From Clostridia bacterium (GTDB taxonomy: Bacteria > Bacillota > Clostridia > Oscillospirales > SIG627): a stretch of DNA of 35,628 nucleotides. The notes under the pieces were generated by a model. That model was not told where the DNA came from. It ran no database searches and saw only the letters and a list, made by a program, of their open reading frames with translations. The stretch lies in the NCBI GenBank assembly GCA_017414535.1, contig JAFQMA010000044.1, positions 117,125-152,752 on the forward strand. Reading direction: 5' to 3'. This document shows positions 17,590-25,745 of this stretch, piece after piece. How positions within the stretch are numbered: position 1 is the stretch's first letter; each line of letters begins with the position of its first letter. The translations under genes and the position numbers were made by a program.

Positions 17590-17660
17590 CCTCCTTTTGG
17601 ACATAAGACCTCCCCTTACGGGGAAGCAAGAAGCACGGCATGATAAAAATTTACCGTGAC
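17590..17660 (-). promoter_or_regulatory. Structured rpsF leader, possible S6:S18-binding element
   Basis: The minus-strand leader contains CACGG paired with CCGTG around an AT-rich loop, then CCCC-GTAA-GGGG, then the ribosome site. Leaders of rpsF in many bacteria bind the S6:S18 complex through a CCG-containing motif; here the CCG sits in the first hairpin. Assignment as that motif is inference from position and the short pattern. Confidence 0.45.
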
Positions 17661-17670
17661 ACATCAAGGA

Positions 17671-17699
17671 ATTATACACAAAAATCCGCCCCTTGTCAA
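17671..17699 (-). promoter_or_regulatory. rpsF-ssb-rpsR promoter
   Basis: Perfect consensus on the minus strand: TTGACA (17699-17694), 17-base spacer, TATAAT (17676-17671). Confidence 0.95.
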
Positions 17700-17731
17700 G
17701 AGGCGGATCAAAGTTCAAACTTTGTTTTCAA

Positions 17732-18436
17732 TTAGCGGTAGAAGCGGTGGCCCTCGATCTCGCAAACGAGAGTCAGAGACGCATCAAACCAGTTGCCCTC
17801 CCCTACGATATAGGGGTTACAGAAATAGCGTGCGCCACGGGCGATATCGGGGCTTTCACCGGAAAGAACCAGATCCACGGCCTGCCGTGCGGCCTCGGAG
17901 GGAGTCCAGTCGCCGCGCTCGGGATAGAAGGGCATCACATCAAACTGAGCGGGTGCCATCAGCACCTCGGCAATGGTAAAGGGAAACTTTTCGCCCTGCA
18001 CACGGTTGAGTATCACCTGCGTGATGAGCACGCGGTGACGGAGAGAGCCGCTGCGCGTCTCGTGATCCACACAGTAAAGGAGCATCTCGTACTCCTCGGG
18101 GGTGACGGAATAGGTGATCTCAAACAGACCTGCCGCCGGAAGGGCGGCTGTGCCTGCAAGGGGCTCATTATTCTTTTGTTCTGCATCTCTCGCCACAAGC
18201 ACTGCATCGGTATCCAGCAGTGTGGCGGAATAGGAAGCCCTGGCCAGGCCGAAGGCATCGGCCGAATCGATATTCACGGAGAGAGCCTTTTCCCCGTACT
18301 CCGCCGCATGGACGGACAAAACGGGAAGATCGACCTCAGAAACAAAACCGGAGGTAAAGAGGATCGCCGTGATCAGGATCAGGCTCAGGGCAAGAACGGC
18401 AATAACGCCGTTTTTCTTGGCCAAGATCGATGTCAT
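17732..18436 (-). CDS. Cell wall hydrolase, SleB/CwlJ type
   Basis: A 234-residue protein with an N-terminal membrane anchor or uncleaved signal (VIAVLALSLILITAILF) and a C-terminal Hydrolase_2 domain. The domain shows HETRSGSLRHRVLITQVILNR, FTIAEVLMAPAQFDVM, and ARYFCNPY further on, as in the spore-cortex lytic enzymes SleB and CwlJ. The early Glu (in DHETRSG) is the likely catalytic residue by family analogy. No peptidoglycan-binding repeat is present, unlike full-length SleB. The ATG at 18436 follows AGGAG by five bases; a longer frame start upstream lies over the promoter and is rejected. A vegetative wall role is also possible. Confidence 0.85.
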   Translation of the reverse strand: MTSILAKKNGVIAVLALSLILITAILFTSGFVSEVDLPVLSVHAAEYGEKALSVNIDSADAFGLARASYSATLLDTDAVLVARDAEQKNNEPLAGTAALPAAGLFEITYSVTPEEYEMLLYCVDHETRSGSLRHRVLITQVILNRVQGEKFPFTIAEVLMAPAQFDVMPFYPERGDWTPSEAARQAVDLVLSGESPDIARGARYFCNPYIVGEGNWFDASLTLVCEIEGHRFYR

Positions 18437-18482
18437 AATAACTCCTGAAGGGATTTTTGGGGATCTTTCAAAACCGCTTTGG

Positions 18483-18510
18483 ATTATAGCAGAAAGCAAT
18501 TCCTTGTCAA
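18483..18510 (-). promoter_or_regulatory. Promoter of the SleB-type hydrolase
   Basis: TTGACA (18510-18505) and TATAAT (18488-18483) on the minus strand, 16-base spacer. This is a SigA consensus, which argues for vegetative expression despite the sporulation-type domain. Confidence 0.85.
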
Positions 18511-18634
18511 TATTATTCCCAGTTTTTTAAAAATTATGAAATTTTTTGTTCATTTTTTGGGTTTTCGCGGTTTTTCCGCAAAAATCGAAGGGTCATTTTG
18601 ACAAGTCTTCCTTTTTATATTATATGCAAGCCAT

Positions 18635-18667
18635 AAAAAAAGCCGACGGAACTTTCCTTCCGTCGGC
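18635..18667 (-). terminator. Terminator after mutS2
   Basis: Stem GCCGACGGAA/TTCCGTCGGC (18667-18658 with 18651-18642), six-base loop, then seven T on the minus strand. It closes the yqfC-to-mutS2 unit. Confidence 0.95.
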
Positions 18668-18686
18668 AAAAATGTTTACAATTTGT

Positions 18687-21065
18687 TCACTTTTTCATTT
18701 CTATCACGGTGACACCGCCGTCCCCTTCCCCGTACAGGCCAAGGCGGAAGGATCGAATGCGGGGATCTCCACGGAAAAAGCGCCACAGAGCGGCCTTTAA
18801 GGCGCCCGTTCCCTTGCCGTGAATGACGGTCACGGTGCTCAGCCCACTCATCATCACGTCGTCCAGATACTTATCCACAACGAACCATGCATCCTCACCG
18901 ATCAGACCGCGCACGTCCACACTGCTTCCGATCATATTGCGGGGCGAGGTGGATACGCCGCCCTTCTTCTTTTTCTCTCCCGAGGTCTTCATGCCCGTGA
19001 TGAGGCGCAAGGTCTTGAGATGCACCTTCATGGCGATATTGCCCACCAGAACGGTAGCCTCGTTTCCCTGGAGCTTCTGCAGCTCGCCCTCTTTTCCGAT
19101 GTGACTGAGAAGCACTCGATCGCCAATCTTTAAGGGGCGAGGCAGGGTGTAGTTTTCTTCCTTTTCCTCCACCCGAACGGAACGAAGCGCGGCATCATCC
19201 TCGGCACTGCGCAAAGTAAGACGGAGCTTTCTGCGCTCCTCTTCCAGATTCTTCTGAGATTGATCCTTCAGCGCCTTTTTCTGCAGCTCCTCCAGCTTTT
19301 CAAAGGTGGAATCGGACAGGGCACGGGCGGATTTGATCAGGCGCAGAGCCTCTTTTTTTGCCCTTTCCAGTTCCTTTTCGGCTCCTGCCAAAAGGCTCTC
19401 ACGGTCCTTCAGGGTCTCCTCTCGCATGGTCTTGGCCTCACTGAGCAGGCGCTCGGCCTCCTCGCGATCCTTTTCCATGGCAACGCGGCGTGCCTCCAGC
19501 TTTCCTACCACATCCTCAAAGCGACGGTCCTCCGCCGTAACAAGACGGCGGGCACGGGAGATGATCTCCTCCTCCAGGCCGAGACGCGCGGAAATAAGGA
19601 AGGCATTGGAGCGGCCGGGGGCACCCAGGATCAGGCGATAGGTGGGACGGAGAGTCTGGATGTCAAATTCACAGGAAGCATTCTCCACCCCCTCCGTTTC
19701 CAAAGCGTAGCTTTTCAGCTCCGCATAGTGGGTAGTGGCGGCCAGAAAGGCTCCGCGCTCCCGCGCGGTCTCCAGAATGGCCTCTGCCAGGGCGGCGCCC
19801 TCCACGGGGTCCGTTCCGCTGCCCAACTCATCGAAGAGCATGAGACAGCCCGGCTTTAAGGCATCCAGCATGGTAATGATATTGCCGATGTGGGCAGAAA
19901 AGGTAGAGAGAGACTGCTCGATGCTCTGCTCGTCACCGATGTCTGCCAGAACGTCGGGATAGACGGGGACACAGGCCTCCTCACAGGGGAGCTGCAGACC
20001 CGTTTGCGCCATCATGGCAAAAAGCCCGAGGGTCTTGAGTGTGACGGTCTTGCCGCCCGTATTGGGACCCGTGATCAGCAGAGTACGGTAGCTTCCGCCC
20101 AGCGCTACGGTAATAGGCACACAGGTGGCACGGGGCAACAGCGGATGGCGGGCAGATTTTAAGGAATACAGACTGTTCACAGAGATCTTCGGCTCAACGG
20201 CATCCATTTTCTCCGCAAGATCCGCACGGGCAAAGATCACGGAAAGCTCAACGATATTGTAGAAATCCAGACGAAGGGCATCGGCTTCGGCGCGGATGAG
20301 AGAAGAAAGATGTGCCAAAACACGCTCGATCTCATCCTTTTCCTCTCCCTCCAGGAGCTTGATCTTATTGTTCTGCTCCACCACGGAAAGAGGCTCGATA
20401 AAGACGGTAGCTCCGCTGGCGCTGGTATCGTGGATGAGACCGCGGATCTCGTTTTTATATTCACTCTTGACGGGGATCACGTAGCGGGAATTACGGAAGG
20501 TAATGATATTTTCCTGCAAAAAATTGCCGTAGGCACCGGAAATGTAATGCTGTAGAGTCTCGCGGATCTGAGCGGCACAGCGGGTCATCTGACGTCGAAT
20601 GGAAAGCAGTGCGGGCGAAGCATCGTCCGCCATGGTCTCCTCGCTGACGATGCAGCGGGAGATCTCCTTTTCAATGCTTCCCAAGGGGATCAGACGGCGA
20701 AAGATCTCGCCCAGCACACCATCCTCCCCCGTGATAGATTCGCCGTAGCGGCGGGCCTGTCCCACGGAATGAAGCAGAGCCCCCACGCGCAAAAGCTCTT
20801 GAAAATTCAAAACGGCTCCCTTCCCTGCCCGCTCGATGGCGTCGGGCACGGCAGGGTGGGCAGACAGTGAGGGCGCGCCCTTCAGGGCAGACACTCTTTT
20901 GGCAGCGGCGGTCTCTCTTTGCAGGTGCTTTACCCGATCCCGATCGGCATCGGGACGGAGGGTCAGGATCTTTTCCCTGCCCGCTTCCACAGTGCAACGG
21001 GAGGCAAGCATCTGCAGGATCTTGTCATATTCCAACACGCTGACGGCTTTTTCAAACGGTTTCAT
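18687..21065 (-). CDS. mutS2: Endonuclease MutS2
   Basis: A 792-residue MutS-family protein without the mismatch-recognition domain, linked to suppression of recombination and to rescue of collided ribosomes in B. subtilis. In order: an N-terminal helical core with clamp, the ATPase with Walker A ITGPNTGGKTV and Walker B MLFDELGSGTDPVEG, a long coiled coil (about residues 505-610), a KOW-like segment (LKIGDRVLLSHIGKEGELQ) and a C-terminal Smr domain with DVRGL and HGKGTGALK. The ATG at 21065 overlaps recO by 14 bases. It is the last gene of its unit. Confidence 0.96.
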   Translation of the reverse strand: MKPFEKAVSVLEYDKILQMLASRCTVEAGREKILTLRPDADRDRVKHLQRETAAAKRVSALKGAPSLSAHPAVPDAIERAGKGAVLNFQELLRVGALLHSVGQARRYGESITGEDGVLGEIFRRLIPLGSIEKEISRCIVSEETMADDASPALLSIRRQMTRCAAQIRETLQHYISGAYGNFLQENIITFRNSRYVIPVKSEYKNEIRGLIHDTSASGATVFIEPLSVVEQNNKIKLLEGEEKDEIERVLAHLSSLIRAEADALRLDFYNIVELSVIFARADLAEKMDAVEPKISVNSLYSLKSARHPLLPRATCVPITVALGGSYRTLLITGPNTGGKTVTLKTLGLFAMMAQTGLQLPCEEACVPVYPDVLADIGDEQSIEQSLSTFSAHIGNIITMLDALKPGCLMLFDELGSGTDPVEGAALAEAILETARERGAFLAATTHYAELKSYALETEGVENASCEFDIQTLRPTYRLILGAPGRSNAFLISARLGLEEEIISRARRLVTAEDRRFEDVVGKLEARRVAMEKDREEAERLLSEAKTMREETLKDRESLLAGAEKELERAKKEALRLIKSARALSDSTFEKLEELQKKALKDQSQKNLEEERRKLRLTLRSAEDDAALRSVRVEEKEENYTLPRPLKIGDRVLLSHIGKEGELQKLQGNEATVLVGNIAMKVHLKTLRLITGMKTSGEKKKKGGVSTSPRNMIGSSVDVRGLIGEDAWFVVDKYLDDVMMSGLSTVTVIHGKGTGALKAALWRFFRGDPRIRSFRLGLYGEGDGGVTVIEMKK

Positions 21066-21849
21066 TCTTTTCTTCCTTTGTTTTCGCAGGCGCCGCAGGC
21101 AGGGCGCTGACTTCTCGATAAAAATCCAAGGTCTTAAAGCCCCTCTCCAGCTGATCGGTCAAATACCGCTCCGCAAAGCGGGAAAAATCCCGCAGGAGAC
21201 TGTCGGGGAGCTTCAAGGCATAGGCGTGGCTCTCGTCGCACTCCACGCTGTGACGGCAAAGCGCCAGCACCTCGCGGGAGACGCGCACCAGTCCCTCCTC
21301 CTTCAGATCCGCGCAATCACTGCACAGAAAATCGCCTTGTGCGGGACGAAAAAAGACGAAGGGAAACGCATCCGCCTCCTTTTCACAGCCTGCGCATTCG
21401 TAGAGGTTGGGGGTCTGTCCCAAGGCGGCCATCAGGCGCATCTCGAACACGGCCTTAATGAGATCGCAGGGCCTGTCCTCCTTGGCGATCAGGTACAGCG
21501 CATTCATCAAAAGACGCAAAACGGCACGGCCCGTTTCCGCATCCAGCGCCGTTTCCTCCGCCAGTGAGGCAAGATAGGAGGCCAAGGACAGACTGACGAT
21601 ATCCGCGCCCTGACGCACGGTGGCGTAAAGGGGCTGTGCCTTCCTAAGAAAGCAACGGTCCCCTCTTTTTTCCAAAATAAATTCCGAATAGACGAAAGAG
21701 GCACAGCCCGCGGCGTTTTTGCTGGTAATACTGCGAATGCCGCGCGCTTTAAAAAACATCTTGCCGTTTTCGGTCAAAACGGTGATGAGCTTATCGCTTT
21801 CACCGTATTTTGTGCTTCGAAGGACCAGTCCCTTGACGGTCAGGATCAT
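21052..21849 (-). CDS. recO: DNA repair protein RecO
   Basis: Mediator that helps load RecA on SSB-coated DNA. The N-terminal OB-fold begins ILTVKGLVLRSTKYGESDKLITVLTE (family opening), followed by a helical domain and a zinc-finger with CAGCEKEA and LCSDCAD. The 265-residue length is normal. The start overlaps the era stop as ATGA, and the 3' end overlaps mutS2. It follows era as in most Firmicutes. Confidence 0.94.
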   Translation of the reverse strand: MILTVKGLVLRSTKYGESDKLITVLTENGKMFFKARGIRSITSKNAAGCASFVYSEFILEKRGDRCFLRKAQPLYATVRQGADIVSLSLASYLASLAEETALDAETGRAVLRLLMNALYLIAKEDRPCDLIKAVFEMRLMAALGQTPNLYECAGCEKEADAFPFVFFRPAQGDFLCSDCADLKEEGLVRVSREVLALCRHSVECDESHAYALKLPDSLLRDFSRFAERYLTDQLERGFKTLDFYREVSALPAAPAKTKEEKNETV

Positions 21850-22757
21850 GAATCCTCCCGATCAAAGCCGAAGGAATGGAGAAGATAATCGTTATCTCTC
21901 CAGTTTTCCTTGACCTTGACCCAAAGATTGATGTTGACGTGAACACCGAAGAAGGCCTCCAGATCCTCACGGGCAAAGGAGCCCACCTTTTTCAGCATGG
22001 CGCCGTCCTTTCCGATAACGATCTTTTTATGTCCCGCCTTTTCGCAGAAGATCTCCGCACGGATATCGATGCGCTTATCCGACTCCTTGAAGTCCTCAAT
22101 GACCACGGCGATGCCGTGGGGGATCTCCTGATCCAAAAGCTTTAAGAGCTTTTCGCGGATGATCTCTCCTGCAATGGTACGCTCGGGCTGATCGGTGATC
22201 ATATCCGAGGGGAAGAACCACTCCGCCTCCTCCAGGAAGGGCTCGGCCTCGTCGAAGATGATCTCCACGCCGTCGCCCGTTTTACCGGACAGAGGGATCA
22301 CGGCCTCGAACTTAAATTCCTTGGAGAATACCTCGATGGTGCGGATGATGTCTGCGGGGGTAAAAATATCGGTCTTATTGATGAGGAGCACCACGGGAAG
22401 GTGCATTTTTCCGAATTTTTCCATCAGCTCCCGCTCAATGGGATGGATCTGAGCCAGCGGCTCCACCACCAGCAGCACCAACGCCACGTCGGTGGTGGCG
22501 GTGCCCACGGATTTCATCATCATATCGCCAAGCTTTGTCTTGGGCTTATGTACACCGGGGGTATCCAGAAAAACGTACTGGCGACTGCCGCGGGTCAAAA
22601 TACCCGTAATGGAGGTGCGGGTGGTCTGAGGCTTGCGGGAGACTGCGGCGATCTTTTCCCCCAAAATGTGATTGAGCAGGGTGCTTTTCCCCACGTTGGG
22701 GCGACCGACCAGGGCAATAAAGCCCGTTTTTTGCGTAAGATCCTGTATTTCTTTCAT
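21846..22757 (-). CDS. era: GTPase Era
   Basis: GTPase needed for 16S rRNA maturation and 30S assembly. The G domain has GRPNVGKSTLLNHILG (G1), TTRTSITGI (G2), LDTPGVHKPK (G3) and LLINKTDIF (G4). The C-terminal KH domain contains IDIRAEIFCEKAGHKKIVIGKDGAMLKKVG, which binds the 3' end of 16S rRNA. The 303-residue length is typical. AAGGA lies upstream of the ATG. It follows ybeY directly, without the dgkA and cdd genes often found between them. Confidence 0.97.
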   Translation of the reverse strand: MKEIQDLTQKTGFIALVGRPNVGKSTLLNHILGEKIAAVSRKPQTTRTSITGILTRGSRQYVFLDTPGVHKPKTKLGDMMMKSVGTATTDVALVLLVVEPLAQIHPIERELMEKFGKMHLPVVLLINKTDIFTPADIIRTIEVFSKEFKFEAVIPLSGKTGDGVEIIFDEAEPFLEEAEWFFPSDMITDQPERTIAGEIIREKLLKLLDQEIPHGIAVVIEDFKESDKRIDIRAEIFCEKAGHKKIVIGKDGAMLKKVGSFAREDLEAFFGVHVNINLWVKVKENWRDNDYLLHSFGFDREDS

Positions 22758-22775
22758 CCTATTGTCCTTCTTTAT

Positions 22776-23264
22776 TTATTCTTCCGTTTTCACGCTTCCC
22801 TCTCCCAAACGGGAAAGGAGAAGCTCCTGTAATGCGAACATTTCCTTCTTTTCCTCTTCCTCCATGTGATCCATTCCCAAAAGATGCAGGACCGAATGAA
22901 GGATCATAAGAGCGTATTCCTGACGGAACGAGGTGCCGTAGCCCTCCGCCTGAGCGGCAATGACCCTCGGGCAGACCAACACGTCTCCCAGCATCACTCT
23001 TCCGCCAATGAGATCCTCCGCCTCGGGGGTGCCGTTTTCCAGCAGGGGGAAGGACAGCACGTCCGTTTCCCGATCCACCCCGCGATGGGCTTTATTTTCC
23101 CGACGGATGACCTCGCCCGATACCAGCGTAACGGACACCTCTGCCCGATAGGAAAAGCCTCGCTCCTCCAGCACCAGATCCACGGCACGGCGGGTGAGTC
23201 CTTTATATCCGCGGAAGGGGCGAATCTCCTCCTGCGCATTCTCTACGATAACTTGATTTTTCAT
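22776..23264 (-). CDS. ybeY: Endoribonuclease YbeY (rRNA maturation factor)
   Basis: A 162-residue zinc-dependent single-strand RNase involved in 16S rRNA 3'-end processing and ribosome quality control. The metal site reads HSVLHLLGMDH (HxxxHxxGxxxH form), and NKAHRGVDRETDVLSFPLLE is the conserved central region. It overlaps phoH as ATGA upstream, and its product works with Era in 30S maturation, which fits the pairing. Confidence 0.95.
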   Translation of the reverse strand: MKNQVIVENAQEEIRPFRGYKGLTRRAVDLVLEERGFSYRAEVSVTLVSGEVIRRENKAHRGVDRETDVLSFPLLENGTPEAEDLIGGRVMLGDVLVCPRVIAAQAEGYGTSFRQEYALMILHSVLHLLGMDHMEEEEKKEMFALQELLLSRLGEGSVKTEE

Positions 23265-24220
23265 GTGTTCCCCTTTCCGTGCTTGTCGTAGGCCTCCACG
23301 ATGCGGGAGACGATGCTGTTTCGCACCACGTCACGGCTGGTGAGTCGATGGATCCCGATCCCCTCAATGCCCCGCACGATCTCCATGGCCTGCGAAAGGC
23401 CCGACGGAGTACCGTGGGGCAGGTCGATCTGAGTAACGTCGCCGTTGACAACAGCCTTGGAGCCCTGACCGAGACGGGTGAGGAACATTTTCATCTGCTC
23501 GGGGGTGGTGTTTTGCGCTTCATCCAAAATGATGAAGGAATCGTCCAGCGTGCGACCGCGCATATAGGCCAGCGGTGCCACCTCAATGACTCCCTTTTCC
23601 ATGAGACGCTGATAGGTCTCCGCCCCCAGCATTTCAAAGAGGGCGTCGTAAAGAGGTCTTAAATAAGGATCGATCTTGCTTTGCAGATCGCCCGGCAGAA
23701 AGCCCAATCGCTCGCCCGCCTCCACAGCGGGACGGGTAATGACGATGCGGGAAACCTCCTTTTTGCGCAGTGCCACGGTGGCCATGGCCACCGCAAGGAA
23801 GGTCTTTCCCGTGCCTGCGGGACCCACACCGAAGGTAATGGTCTCCCGCTTGATGCATTCCACGAATTTCTTCTGGCCCATAGTCTTTGGCTTGATGGGA
23901 CGTCCCTTGGCAGTGATACACACCGTATCGCCCAAAAGCTTTGCCGCGTCCAGATCCTCTCCGTCCCGCGCCATGGACAACGCATAATCCAGATTCTGCT
24001 CGGTCACGGTCCCGCTGAGCGCTGAAAGGCCCGCCAGATACGAAAATACGGAAGCGGCCCTTTCCACGTTTTCCCGCTCTCCCGTGATGCGGATGACCCC
24101 ATCCCGCAGAGAGCAAGTCACGGAGAATTCCTTTTCCACGCGGATGGCGTGGGCATCAAAGGGACCAAACACGTCGGCAGCAGTATCCAGATCCGCCATT
24201 TCAATGATCTTTTCCGTCAT
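23261..24220 (-). CDS. phoH: PhoH family ATPase
   Basis: A 319-residue PhoH-like P-loop ATPase. It has an N-terminal KH-like segment (FSVTCSLRDGVIRITGERENVE), then PKTMGQKKFVECI, Walker A VGPAGTGKTFLAVAMA, the motif ITRPAVEAGERLGFLPGDLQSK, and Walker B DSFIILDEAQNTTPEQMKMFLTRLG. The family is thought to act in RNA metabolism together with YbeY; the enzymatic role is not settled. AAAGGAAG lies upstream of the ATG at 24220. It sits between yqfD and ybeY as in Bacillus, but without the HD-domain gene yqfF. Confidence 0.95.
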   Translation of the reverse strand: MTEKIIEMADLDTAADVFGPFDAHAIRVEKEFSVTCSLRDGVIRITGERENVERAASVFSYLAGLSALSGTVTEQNLDYALSMARDGEDLDAAKLLGDTVCITAKGRPIKPKTMGQKKFVECIKRETITFGVGPAGTGKTFLAVAMATVALRKKEVSRIVITRPAVEAGERLGFLPGDLQSKIDPYLRPLYDALFEMLGAETYQRLMEKGVIEVAPLAYMRGRTLDDSFIILDEAQNTTPEQMKMFLTRLGQGSKAVVNGDVTQIDLPHGTPSGLSQAMEIVRGIEGIGIHRLTSRDVVRNSIVSRIVEAYDKHGKGNT

Positions 24221-24244
24221 TTGCTTCCTTTCATTGTAAAAACC

Positions 24245-25441
24245 TTATTTTTCGTAAAAAGTAAAGGGCACCTCCACCGCAATATCCTCTACGGCCCGTA
24301 GGGTGACCTGCAACGTTACAGCATCCTCTCCGTAGGAAAAACTCATCTCCTCCGAAAGGATCTGGTAATCGGGAGACAAAGTACCCCTTTTATACTCATT
24401 ATACTTATCATACGCAATTTTTTCGGCTCTGTCAACCGTAATTCGCCGTGTTTTTTCAATATGCTCCGCCCTCACGAGGGTCTTTACGGTAAAGGGAAGC
24501 TCCAAGCCGAAAAGCTCCGCATCCTCAAAGCTTACAAGCACCTCCTCCCCTGCTTCAAAGGAGCGGCTTTTTCCCGTCAAGGGAAGGGTGATCCCCAAAA
24601 AGGAAAGGGTCTTTTCCGTTTCTTCCCGACCGGTAAAGGAAAAGCTTTTTTCCTCCAAGGGAACGCTTACGGTAAAGAAGCGCTCCGTTTCTCCAAAGAC
24701 CCTGCCGCGAGCGTGAACAGGCGAAAAAGAGCCGTTTTTCTGTTCTCTGATGCCGGAGATCAAAAGCTGACCCTCTCTTACCGCCTCGGCGCGAGTGACC
24801 ACGCACGTGCCCTCCAGCACCTCATAGCGCACGATGGAGGCAGGATGCTTTGCCACAAGATTGACATATCCCTTGTGACTCTCCTCGGGCGGCAGACTTT
24901 CCCGATGGCGCACTTCCACCTTAGCACGGGTGCCGATGACGTTGACGGAAGCATAGGCAAATTCGGGAAATTCCACCGGCAGGCGCAGAGAAAGCTCCGC
25001 CGTGTCGATGCCTGAGATGGGAACGCCCGCCCTCAGACCGAGGGTGGCAAGCTTTTCCCGAACGGCCTGCTCCGATTCCACCGTATGTCCGGACACGTCC
25101 ACGCTCCATACCACGAGCCCCGACAGATACAGGCACAGAAAGAAAAGAGCCAGGCCTGCAAAAAAGCCCACGCGGTAGCGAAAAAGATACAGAAGACCTG
25201 CCAATCCCCGCCGCCGGACCGAGAGGGACTCTCCTTCCTCAAGGCTTTCAAAAAAGGCACGCAGGTGACGGTAACGAAGTGAAGAGATAAAAAAGCTGAC
25301 GCCATCCTTTTCCCGACACAGCCCCCACACGGGCAGGTTTCTCCTCAGAGCAAAATTCAAAATTCGCTCGGCCTTTTCTGAAACGAAATGCACCTGCCAA
25401 AAGCCAACGACGGCATGAAAGCTTCGGTTCATTCCTGCCAC
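24245..25441 (-). CDS. yqfD: Sporulation protein YqfD
   Basis: A 398-residue stage IV sporulation-type protein of the YqfD family. The N-terminal cytosolic part is followed by one membrane segment near residues 92-115 (FFAGLALFFLCLYLSGLVVWS), then a large extracytoplasmic part beginning VDVSGHTVESEQAVREKL with a POTRA-like character and AYASVNVIGTRAKVEVRHRE. It is required for engulfment or later steps in relatives; the mechanism is unknown. The start is GTG at 25441, or the ATG at 25432, which has CGGAG ten bases upstream. It overlaps yqfC. Confidence 0.9.
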   Translation of the reverse strand: MAGMNRSFHAVVGFWQVHFVSEKAERILNFALRRNLPVWGLCREKDGVSFFISSLRYRHLRAFFESLEEGESLSVRRRGLAGLLYLFRYRVGFFAGLALFFLCLYLSGLVVWSVDVSGHTVESEQAVREKLATLGLRAGVPISGIDTAELSLRLPVEFPEFAYASVNVIGTRAKVEVRHRESLPPEESHKGYVNLVAKHPASIVRYEVLEGTCVVTRAEAVREGQLLISGIREQKNGSFSPVHARGRVFGETERFFTVSVPLEEKSFSFTGREETEKTLSFLGITLPLTGKSRSFEAGEEVLVSFEDAELFGLELPFTVKTLVRAEHIEKTRRITVDRAEKIAYDKYNEYKRGTLSPDYQILSEEMSFSYGEDAVTLQVTLRAVEDIAVEVPFTFYEK

Positions 25442-25683
25442 GCTCCGAAGGAAAGGTCGGACAGCGCGCCGCAGATCTCCACGACGTCACCGCCCAGCTC
25501 CATCAGTTCCAAGCCCTTCCCCGAGACCTCCAGACGGCAGGGGCCCTGCAGGATCATTTTTTCCGTACTGTAGGAGAGGATGTCCCTGACGCCTTCCATA
25601 ATAACGCGGCGACCGTCGCACACGGTAATTCTCGTGGAGGAAAAGGTGGGAAGGCTGAATTTTCTTTTTTTGCGTTCTACCAT
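25429..25683 (-). CDS. yqfC: Sporulation protein YqfC (YabP/YqfC family)
   Basis: An 84-residue protein of the YabP/YqfC family: ITVCDGRRVIMEGVRDILSY, MILQGPCRLEVSGKGLELMEL and VVEICGALSDLSF make up nearly all of it. In B. subtilis yqfC and yqfD are transcribed by SigE in the mother cell. The start is set at the ATG at 25683, after AAAGGG; the frame extends upstream, but over the divergent gene. It is the first gene of the unit that runs to mutS2. Confidence 0.92.
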   Translation of the reverse strand: MVERKKRKFSLPTFSSTRITVCDGRRVIMEGVRDILSYSTEKMILQGPCRLEVSGKGLELMELGGDVVEICGALSDLSFGAWQE

Positions 25684-25745
25684 ATTGTTCCCTTTCGTTG
25701 CATATAAAAAACAGATAGTAAAATATACACAGAGGAGAAAAAAAT
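25684..25745. promoter_or_regulatory. Divergent promoter region, possible SigE sites
   Basis: Only 62 bases separate yqfC from the YlbJ-like gene, both of SigE-type families. On the plus strand an ATA-rich -35 near 25702 and TATACACA near 25724-25731 loosely resemble a SigE promoter; on the minus strand GTATATT is a possible -35. No good SigA pair was found. This is a weak assignment. Confidence 0.35.

Noticed and set aside
17693..18448. Plus-strand open frame opposite the SleB-type hydrolase
   Set aside because: Shadow frame; the minus strand has promoter, ribosome site and a recognisable domain.
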